A stretch of 64,000 nucleotides of DNA, from assembly GCA_964532485.1 (NCBI GenBank), contig CAZHKE010000006.1, forward strand, positions 1 through 64,000, in the 5' to 3' direction. The notes under the pieces are model-generated. The model saw nothing but the letters and a program-made list of their open reading frames with translations, was not told the DNA's origin and made no database searches. Positions 57,874 to 64,000 of the stretch are shown here, in pieces. This stretch comes from DATBSK01 sp964532485 (GTDB taxonomy: Bacteria > Actinomycetota > Acidimicrobiia > IMCC26256 > PALSA-555). Both the position numbers and the translations under genes were made by a program. Each line of letters opens with the position of its first letter. Positions within the stretch are counted from its first letter, which is position 1.

Positions 57874-59037
57874 GTGGCAGAAGAGCCCGGGCTGCGGTAC
57901 GTCGACTCGGACGGGCACATCCTCGAGCATCCAACCGGGATGTTGGACTACGCCGAGGCGGAGTACCGCGACCGCATCTGGCACATCGAGACCGCCGAGG
58001 ACGGCGAGGAGACGGTCGTCTTCAACGGCACCCGGACGCCGGCGAACCTCCACGCGGCGGCCGGGACGGCCGGGATGAGCGACGAGGATCGGGCCAGGGC
58101 GTTCCGCGGGGAGATGCGGTACACCGAGGTGCGTCCAGCGGCCTACAACGCCAAGGCTCGTCTGCAGGACATGGACCAGGACGGCATCGACCTGGCGGTC
58201 CTGTACCCGACGATGCTGCTGGCGCTCCAGAGCATCACCGACGTTCCCTTCACGGTCGCCCAGGCGCGTGCGTACAACGGTTGGGCTTCCGATCACACCC
58301 TGGAGGGTGAGGGTCGAATCTTCGCCGCGGGTGCGGTTCCCGCGATGCACGCGCCGGAGGATGTGCAGGGTGTCGCCGATGAGATCCGGCGGGTCGCGAC
58401 CCTGCCCGGGATGGTGTCGGTCTTCATGCGTCCGAACCCCGCGGTCGACTGGCGACCGCTCAACGACGCGGTGTACGACCCGATCTGGCAGGCCGCCGAG
58501 GAAACGGGGTTGCCGATCGCCATGCATCCGTTCCTGGCGCCGGACCTGCCAGGAGCGTCGCTCGGGCTGCGGATCGGTGACAAGGGGCTGTTGTTCAGCC
58601 AGGCGCTGGCCAACCCCGTCGACGTGATGGCGGCGATCATGTGGACGACCGCCGGCGGGGTGTGCGAGCGATTCCCGGGCTGCAGGTTGATCTTCCTCGA
58701 GGCCAACGGCGGCTGGATCGTCCCGTGGCTGGAGCGGCTCGACCACCACGTGGACAAGTTCCAGTGGGAGGTGGGGGACCTGAAGCTCTCCCCGTCGGAG
58801 TACTTCCGTCGACAGTGCTGGATCAGCTTCGACCCCGACGAGTCCATGCTGGCTTTCACCGCGCACTCGCCGCTGGTCGGCGCGGAGCGCATCATCTGGG
58901 CGTCGGACTACCCGCACCCCGACGCCAAGTTCCCGGGCGTCACCGATGAGCTGACCGAAGCCCTCGAGGGCTTGACCCTCGAGCAACAGCAGGCCATCAC
59001 CTCCGAGAGCGCCATCGCCCTCTACCGCATCGGTTGA
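57874..59037 (+). CDS. Amidohydrolase-2 family protein, paralogue 4
   Basis: 387 residues. The N-terminal motif is LRYVDSDGHILEHPTGML (D-x-D-x-H type), the central His is PIAMHPFLAPDLPG, and the C-terminal metal site is IIWASDYPHPDAKFPG. It belongs to the amidohydrolase-2 barrel and is another diverged branch. The GTG has GAGGAGG 6 nt upstream. It overlaps the convergent DapB-like gene by 16 bp at the 3' ends, so transcription from both directions would make antisense RNA there. Confidence 0.9.
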   Translation: MAEEPGLRYVDSDGHILEHPTGMLDYAEAEYRDRIWHIETAEDGEETVVFNGTRTPANLHAAAGTAGMSDEDRARAFRGEMRYTEVRPAAYNAKARLQDMDQDGIDLAVLYPTMLLALQSITDVPFTVAQARAYNGWASDHTLEGEGRIFAAGAVPAMHAPEDVQGVADEIRRVATLPGMVSVFMRPNPAVDWRPLNDAVYDPIWQAAEETGLPIAMHPFLAPDLPGASLGLRIGDKGLLFSQALANPVDVMAAIMWTTAGGVCERFPGCRLIFLEANGGWIVPWLERLDHHVDKFQWEVGDLKLSPSEYFRRQCWISFDPDESMLAFTAHSPLVGAERIIWASDYPHPDAKFPGVTDELTEALEGLTLEQQQAITSESAIALYRIG

Positions 59038-60107
59038 TACTGCCCACTCGACGGGCGGCGCAGGATGCGACGGCCTACGACCATGGGCAGGTCGAGGAAC
59101 GTCTTGATCCCCGGTGCCGCCTCACACACCGGCGCGACCGCGTGCACCGCGTGCATGGTCGTGCCCAAGCAGGCCTGGTCGTTGTGGTCCTCACCGTGCA
59201 CCCCGATCCTGGCCTCGAGCACCATCGACGGGCGCCCCTCGATGCTCACCTTCCACCCGCGACCGCTCGGCCAGTCTGGAGCGGCCTCGTCCGACAACCG
59301 AGTGATGTGCTCCACCGTGAGCGCCTCCCGACCCTCGACGACTGCCATGGCCGAGAACCGCATCGCAGCGACCGTCCCCACCTCGATGCGGCCCGCGGCG
59401 ACATCGAACGCCTCGTCGGTCACCCACACCTGGCGGTCGAAGGAGAGATCCTCGATCGTCGCCTCCAACCCGTCGGCGACCAGCATCAGCGGAGCCACGA
59501 AGAACCCGCCGATCGTCGAAGCCTCACCCCACAGCACGTTCGGGTCGTCCGGCGCCCGACCGAAGCCCATGCCGTCGAACAGGTTGAACGCATGGTCATA
59601 CGTCGAGTAGTCGAGCAGCTCCTGCACGGTCAGCGACTCGATGTATCGGAAGATGCCTGACATCGTCAGTGGCAACACCTCTGACGCCCATCCTGGCTCG
59701 ATGCCCGTGCCGTGGAACGAGGTCTTGCCCGCTGCGCACGCCTCCTCCAGCTGCTCCACGACCGCCGGACCCATGCTCGCCGGATAGATCAACGGGGTCT
59801 CGTCGGTCGAGACGACGTTCTTTCCCGATGCCAAGAGCGCACAGATGTCGTCGATCGCCGGCGCGGCGCCGTGCTCGCCCTGGGCCATGTACAGCACGCA
59901 GTCGGCGTCGAGCGCCAGGATCGCCCCGGGCTCGTTCGTCGCCGTCACGCCGATGGGCCCGATACCGCCGATCTCACCCGCGTCGCGACCCACTTGCTCG
60001 TCGCGGTAGACGAAGGCACCCACGACCTCCAGGTCGGGGTGATCCACGGCTGCCCTCAACGCGTGACGACCGATCACGCCGGAGCCCCACTGCACGACTC
60101 GAAGCAT
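59022..60107 (-). CDS. DapB-like NAD(P)-dependent oxidoreductase (amine dehydrogenase family)
   Basis: 361 residues. The Rossmann motif is LRVVQWGSGVIGRHALRAAV (20 residues), followed by LEVVGAFVYRDEQVGRDAG, and later KNVVSTDETPLIYPAS and HGTGIEPGWASEVLPLTMSG (20 residues). It resembles dihydrodipicolinate reductase N-terminal domains and the 2,4-diaminopentanoate dehydrogenase-like family often annotated in mycobacteria. Its substrate is unknown. It lies 110 bp downstream of the amidohydrolase gene at 60218, in the same direction. Confidence 0.82.
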   Translation of the reverse strand: MLRVVQWGSGVIGRHALRAAVDHPDLEVVGAFVYRDEQVGRDAGEIGGIGPIGVTATNEPGAILALDADCVLYMAQGEHGAAPAIDDICALLASGKNVVSTDETPLIYPASMGPAVVEQLEEACAAGKTSFHGTGIEPGWASEVLPLTMSGIFRYIESLTVQELLDYSTYDHAFNLFDGMGFGRAPDDPNVLWGEASTIGGFFVAPLMLVADGLEATIEDLSFDRQVWVTDEAFDVAAGRIEVGTVAAMRFSAMAVVEGREALTVEHITRLSDEAAPDWPSGRGWKVSIEGRPSMVLEARIGVHGEDHNDQACLGTTMHAVHAVAPVCEAAPGIKTFLDLPMVVGRRILRRPSSGQYQPMR

Positions 60108-60217
60108 GGCGCCGTTGCATCATCCCGAGGAGCCCGGTGCCTCGCGTTGCCGGGCCGTCATCGGCGAGCCGTGAAGCTCGTGTTCGGCGCTCGGCGATCG
60201 CGCGTCCACCGCTCTCC

Positions 60218-61495
60218 TCAGAACACCCCCACGCCGGCAGCCTCGTTGCGCTTGCGCCACTCCTCGCGGGACATGCGAGTGGTGTCGACGTCCTTCGCGA
60301 GGGCCCGCAGGGCACCTACGGTTGCGTCTTCCTTGGCGATGTGCTCGAACGGATCCCAGTCGTAGAACCTGCAGGCGTTCTCCCAGGTGATCTTGTTGAT
60401 CTCTCCGTCGTCGGTGACCCCGGCGCCCTGGAGCTCCTTCCAGAGGAACTCTGGTGATTCGGGCCAGGTCGTGTCGGTGTGTGGGTAGTCGCACTCCCAC
60501 GCGATGTTGTCGATGCCGATCCGGTGGCGCGCCTCGAGCCCCGACGGATCCGTGATGAAGCAAGCGAGGATGCTCCTGCGGAACACCTCCGACGGCCTCG
60601 TCGGGCCGAAGCCGAACTCGCTGTTCGTGATCCACTTCTGGTTGTCGTAGTGACGTTCGACTCGGTCCAGGTAGAAGGGGATCCAGCCGATCCCGCCCTC
60701 CGAGAGCGCGACCCTGAGGTCCGGGAAGGCACGCAGCGTCGGGCCGAAGAGCAGGTCCTGGGCGGTGACGACCGACACCTGGCACGCGATGACCATCAGG
60801 TGGTCGATCCCTGCCTCCGGAGGACGAGCGATGCACTCGAAGCCCGCCCCGATGTGGAGCGACAGGACCATGTTCTCGTCGCACAGCGCCTCGAGCATCG
60901 GGTCCCAGTGGCCCGACAGGAAGCTCGGGTATCCCTTGATGTGCGGCGTCTCGAGGAAGCTGATGCTCCTGCAGCCCTTCTTCCCGACGCGGTGCACCTC
61001 CTTCGCCGTCTCGTCGATGTCCCACATCGGAACCAGGCAGCAGGGGATGAAGCGACCCGGATACGCGGCACACCACTCGTCGATCACCCAGTCGTTGTAC
61101 GACTGGAGCATGACGAGCCCGAGCTCCTTGTCGTCCGCCTCCGCGAACGTCCGGGCGTTCCAGCCCGCCATCGTCGGGAAGTTCATCGACGCGAGCACGC
61201 CGTTCGCGTTCATGTCGCGCACCCGCTCGTGGACGTCGAAGCAGCCGGGGCGCAGCTCGGTGTACGCACCGGCGGCGTAGCCCCACTCCTCGCTGGGCCA
61301 GCCGACGGTCGCGGACAGGCCGAAGGGGGTCGAGGTTGCCTCCCCTTGGAACACCCACTCATCGACGCCGAACTCGTTGCGAACGAGCTTCGGAGCCTGA
61401 TCGGCCCACTTGGCGGGCACGTGGTTCTTCCACATGTCCGGCGGCTCGACCATGTGATCGTCGATGCTCACCATGATCATGTCTTCCATCTGCAT
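60218..61495 (-). CDS. Amidohydrolase-2 family protein, paralogue 5
   Basis: 425 residues. Metal-site motifs are MIMVSIDDHMVEPPDMWKN, LSLHIGAGFECIARPPEAG and WECDYPHTDTTWPESPEF. It is the closest in layout to the copy at 49416, including the NACRFYDWDPFEH and AKEDATVGALRALAKDVD C-terminal segments. The ATG at 61495 is preferred over an upstream start because of the AGGGGGAG ribosome site and because all three long paralogues begin M-x-x-x-D-M. It follows the enoyl-CoA hydratase gene by 74 bp on the same strand. Confidence 0.91.
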   Translation of the reverse strand: MQMEDMIMVSIDDHMVEPPDMWKNHVPAKWADQAPKLVRNEFGVDEWVFQGEATSTPFGLSATVGWPSEEWGYAAGAYTELRPGCFDVHERVRDMNANGVLASMNFPTMAGWNARTFAEADDKELGLVMLQSYNDWVIDEWCAAYPGRFIPCCLVPMWDIDETAKEVHRVGKKGCRSISFLETPHIKGYPSFLSGHWDPMLEALCDENMVLSLHIGAGFECIARPPEAGIDHLMVIACQVSVVTAQDLLFGPTLRAFPDLRVALSEGGIGWIPFYLDRVERHYDNQKWITNSEFGFGPTRPSEVFRRSILACFITDPSGLEARHRIGIDNIAWECDYPHTDTTWPESPEFLWKELQGAGVTDDGEINKITWENACRFYDWDPFEHIAKEDATVGALRALAKDVDTTRMSREEWRKRNEAAGVGVF

Positions 61496-61569
61496 GGCAG
61501 GCTCCCCCTGGACGCGGCCCTTCCGAGCGAATTCCTTACGAAGATTAACATCGTCGGACACGTAGTGCG

Positions 61570-62472
61570 TCAGCCGCGGACTCTGTTCTTCTGTGCGGGG
61601 ACGACCGGCGGTGCTTCCTTCATGGCCGGCACGCCGTCCTCAGGGAGTGCGAGGGGTGGCCCGCCACCGTGAACCACCGACCAGTGGCTGTGGTTCAGCT
61701 CGTGGAGCGTGAAGCACGCATTGAGCGAGTTGTAGAACCCCATGTTGTCGACCGTCTGGTTGACCGACTCCTTGACGAGCAGCGCCGCCATCGTCGGAAC
61801 CGCGGCGACGCGACGAGCGAAGTCGAGGGTCATGTCGCCGAGCTGATCGGCCGGGAAGACCTTCGAGACCATGCCCATGGCGTGGGCCTCGTCGGCGGTG
61901 ACCGAATCGCCGGTGAGCATGAGCTCCTTGGTCTTTCGGGGGCCGAACTCCCACGGGTGCGCGAAGTACTCCATCCCGCACATGCCGAGGCGCGTGCCGA
62001 CGACGTCGGCGAAGCGCGTGCCTTCGGCGGCGACGATGAGATCGCACGCCCACATCAGCATCAGCCCGGCGGAGTACACGTCGCCGTGCACCTGCGCGAT
62101 CGTGATCTTGCGGAGGTTCCGCCACCGCAACGTGTTCTGGAAGAAGTAGTGCCATTCCTGGAGCATCAGGCTCTCGGCGCCTTCCCGGGCGCCGCCATTG
62201 ACCTTCCAGGTCGCGTGCTGGTTGGGGCCCGGCATGTACTCCTCCATCGAGACCTTCGACATGACGTCGTGTCCCGACGAGAACATCGGACCGGTTCCGC
62301 CCAAGATGACGACCCGTACGGCGTCGTCGGCCTCTGCGGCGAGGAACGCGTCGTTCAGCTCGACCAGCAGGCCGCGATTCTGCGCGTTGCGGGCGTCGGG
62401 TCGGTTGAGCATGATGCGCACGACGGCCCCGTCGTCGTGCTGCTCGACCAGCAGGTACTGATAGTCGGGCAT
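61570..62472 (-). CDS. Enoyl-CoA hydratase/isomerase family protein
   Basis: 300 residues of the crotonase fold. VVRIMLNRPDARNAQNRGLL is the typical start, MFSSGHDVMSKVSM holds the first oxyanion-hole site, and VHGDVYSAGLMLMWACDLIV (20 residues) the second with C-D. The usual catalytic Glu pair is not apparent, and an insertion of about 35 residues (YMPGPNQHATWKVNGGAREG region) follows the first site, so the reaction may not be simple hydration. The ATG has AGGGGGA 7 nt upstream. It is divergent from the ACAD pair, sharing copy B of the conserved element. Confidence 0.9.
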   Translation of the reverse strand: MPDYQYLLVEQHDDGAVVRIMLNRPDARNAQNRGLLVELNDAFLAAEADDAVRVVILGGTGPMFSSGHDVMSKVSMEEYMPGPNQHATWKVNGGAREGAESLMLQEWHYFFQNTLRWRNLRKITIAQVHGDVYSAGLMLMWACDLIVAAEGTRFADVVGTRLGMCGMEYFAHPWEFGPRKTKELMLTGDSVTADEAHAMGMVSKVFPADQLGDMTLDFARRVAAVPTMAALLVKESVNQTVDNMGFYNSLNACFTLHELNHSHWSVVHGGGPPLALPEDGVPAMKEAPPVVPAQKNRVRG

Positions 62473-62494
62473 GCTTCCCCCTGATCTCGGACGC

Positions 62495-62525
62495 TGGCTT
62501 TTCTATCATGCCTCAATTTAGGGTG
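62495..62525 (+). promoter_or_regulatory. Conserved 31-bp promoter/operator element, copy B
   Basis: Begins TGGCTTTTCTAT and ends TTAGGGTG, identical to copy A (57775-57805, opposite strand) at 26 of 31 positions. Here TAGGGT (62519-62524) points to the acyl-CoA dehydrogenase gene whose GTG is at 62564. The other end is 22 bp from the enoyl-CoA hydratase start, so both genes may be controlled. Confidence 0.65.
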
Positions 62526-62563
62526 GCGACGCAGAGACGAGCGGCCGGCACGGGGGACGCGAG

Positions 62564-63688
62564 GTGGACGACGAGCTGACCGACGAGCAGCGGTTGCTCC
62601 ATGACACCGCGGTGCGATTCATCCAGAGCGAGCTCCCGCTCGCGGCGACCCGAGAGCTGCATGAGGACCCCCGCGGCTACGACGAGAAGTGGTTGGCTCG
62701 TACCGCCGAGCTGGGCTGGTACTCGCTCCTCGTCGCGGAGGAGCACGGCGGCGGGAGCATCAGCGGTCATGGTCTGATCGACCTGGCGGTCGTGGCCGAC
62801 ACCATCGGTCGCTTCGTCCAACCGGGGCCGTTCATCTCCATGAACGTGGTCGGTGCCGCCGTCACTGCCGACGGGACCGCTGAGCAGCGCGCGGCCCTCC
62901 TTCCCGGCATGGTCGCGGGCGAGGTGGTGGCGACGTGGGCCCCGTTCGACTCCACGGGCAAGTGGGACGGCGGCCATGGACTCACGGTCACCGCGGACGG
63001 CGACGAGATCGTCCTCCGAGGCACGAGGGGCTTCGTGCAGGACGCCCTGACATCCGACGTCCTGTGCGTCGTCGGAACCCTCGGCGGCGCGCCGGTCCAG
63101 GTCCTGGTGCCGACGCGCACTGCTGGTGTCGATGTCGAGCCGTTGACGTGCCTCGACCTGTCCCGACGCATGGGTGAGGTCACGTTCGACGCGCGCCTGC
63201 CGGCAGCCGCGCAGCTCGGTGGCGCGGGCGCCGACACCGAGGTCGCGCTCGAGCATCAGCTGCAGATCGCGGTCGTGCTCGCTTGCGCAGAGACCGTCGG
63301 CGCGCTCGACACGATGTTCGAGATGACCGTCGAGTACTCGAAGGGCCGCGTCGCCTTCGGGCGCCCGATCGGGTCGTTCCAGGCACTCAAGCACGTGATG
63401 GCGGACGTCGCGGTCTTTCTCGAGGGCTGCAAGGCCGTGGCCACGGAGAGCGCGCGGGTCGTCGATGCGGGCGGTGACGACGCCGCGGAGGTGGTGTCGA
63501 TGGCGGCGTCCTACATCGACGAGCGCGCCACCGAGATCGCGCAGCAGTGTCTGCAGATCCACGGTGGGATCGGCTTCACCTGGGAGCACGACCTCCACCT
63601 CTTGATGCGACGAGCACGTTCGACCACTTCGTTGTGGTGCGACCCGGTGTGGCACCGCGAGCGGATCTGCGAGGTGCACGCACTGTGA
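62564..63688 (+). CDS. Acyl-CoA dehydrogenase (first of a pair)
   Basis: 374 residues. Typical segments: LTDEQRLLHDTAVRFIQSEL (20 residues), LGWYSLLVAEEHGGG, ETVGALDTMFEMTVEYSKGR (20 residues), FGRPIGSFQALKH and CLQIHGGIGFTWEHDLHLLM (20 residues). It is of the short FadE class found as one half of heteromeric dehydrogenases. The GTG has GGGGG about 8 nt upstream. Its stop overlaps the GTG of a second ACAD gene (GTGA), strong evidence for co-translation and complex formation. Confidence 0.93.
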   Translation: MDDELTDEQRLLHDTAVRFIQSELPLAATRELHEDPRGYDEKWLARTAELGWYSLLVAEEHGGGSISGHGLIDLAVVADTIGRFVQPGPFISMNVVGAAVTADGTAEQRAALLPGMVAGEVVATWAPFDSTGKWDGGHGLTVTADGDEIVLRGTRGFVQDALTSDVLCVVGTLGGAPVQVLVPTRTAGVDVEPLTCLDLSRRMGEVTFDARLPAAAQLGGAGADTEVALEHQLQIAVVLACAETVGALDTMFEMTVEYSKGRVAFGRPIGSFQALKHVMADVAVFLEGCKAVATESARVVDAGGDDAAEVVSMAASYIDERATEIAQQCLQIHGGIGFTWEHDLHLLMRRARSTTSLWCDPVWHRERICEVHAL

Positions 63689-64000
63689 GCGAGATCGATG
63701 GTCTCGACGACTACCGCACCGAGATGCGCGCCTGGCTCGCCGCGAACCTGCCCGCCCGGGTCCCGGGCTCGTCGACGCTCGACGTCGACGGACTGACCCC
63801 CGAGCAGCTCGCCGACGGCCGTGCACAGCAGAAGCAGATGTACGACGCGGGCTACGTCGGCATCACCGTGCCGACGGAGTACGGCGGCCAGGGGCTGTCC
63901 GAGGCGCACCAGCGCGTCTGGATCGAAGAGTCGGCCGGCTACGCGGTGCCGTTGCCGGCGGGCGTGGCCTCGATGGTGACCATGGGCGTGGTCCTGCCCA
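63685..64000 (+). CDS. Acyl-CoA dehydrogenase (second of a pair), cut by the window end
   Basis: The first 105 codons only. The N-terminal helical domain is recognised by YRTEMRAWLAANLPARVPG and YDAGYVGITVPTEYGGQGLS (20 residues), typical of the large FadE subunit. The GTG start overlaps the stop of the preceding ACAD. The reading frame is open to the last base, so the gene continues beyond the window. Catalytic and flavin-binding parts cannot be judged. Confidence 0.88.
   Translation, partial: MSEIDGLDDYRTEMRAWLAANLPARVPGSSTLDVDGLTPEQLADGRAQQKQMYDAGYVGITVPTEYGGQGLSEAHQRVWIEESAGYAVPLPAGVASMVTMGVVLP

Overview
The window is very GC-rich, densely packed DNA (overlapping TGA/ATG or TGA/GTG junctions, many GTG starts, short intergenic gaps). 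The gene set points to an actinobacterium: MMPL transporter with a NarL-type two-component pair, GAP/SfLAP membrane protein, full-length Lhr helicase, stand-alone LigD-type polymerase, and a zinc-ribbon/RNase HI/phosphatase operon. The wealth of CoA-transferases, acyl-CoA dehydrogenases, P450s and amidohydrolase-2 paralogues suggests Acidimicrobiia or a mycobacterium-like heterotroph; this is an inference from content, not a phylogenetic result. A run of 100 Ns (47180-47279) shows this is a scaffold, so linkage across that point is not proven.

Layout. 0-5 kb: a minus-strand operon (Coq4-like protein, AttH/CrtC-like protein, LigD-type polymerase) diverging from a DsbA-family/DUF1214 pair. 5-10.6 kb: a branched-chain amino-acid type binding protein behind a perfect 24-bp palindrome, a YjbR protein, a formylglycine-type sulfatase, an Asp-box (BNR) protein coupled to a ThiS/MoaD-like protein ending GG-CRP, and a small membrane protein. 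10.6-16.4 kb: MMPL transporter, sensor kinase and response regulator as one overlapping operon, divergent from a secreted beta-propeller-like protein. 16.7-24.4 kb: acyl-CoA catabolism (two CoA-transferases, two acyl-CoA dehydrogenases, two MaoC hotdog proteins), a VOC protein and the first amidohydrolase. 24.6-45.3 kb: mostly housekeeping and DNA repair (Lhr, AddA/AddB-like pair, class A PBP, zinc ribbon/RNase HI/phosphatase, BioB), with the formylglycine-generating enzyme, amine oxidase and GNAT between. 45.3-47.7 kb: glnB-amt with a GlnR-like box, the assembly gap, then the RNase P RNA gene. 47.7-64 kb: a catabolic region with four more amidohydrolase-2 paralogues, two P450s, a fused OB-fold/thiolase, SDR, DapA-like aldolase, CoA-transferase, DapB-like oxidoreductase, enoyl-CoA hydratase and a paired acyl-CoA dehydrogenase operon cut by the window end.

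How it fits together. The right-hand region looks like a pathway that oxidises (P450, SDR), CoA-activates, beta-oxidises and carbon-carbon cleaves (thiolase/aldolase, DapA-like, amidohydrolases) a hydrophobic or alicyclic substrate; the substrate is not identifiable from sequence. Two of its divergent promoters share an almost identical 31-bp element and a third carries a perfect 13-bp palindrome, so coordinated regulation is likely although no transcription factor is encoded there. The sulfatase and its maturase lie about 20 kb apart. Many genes have a TAnnnT -10 hexamer only 6-9 nt before the start codon, indicating widespread leaderless transcripts.
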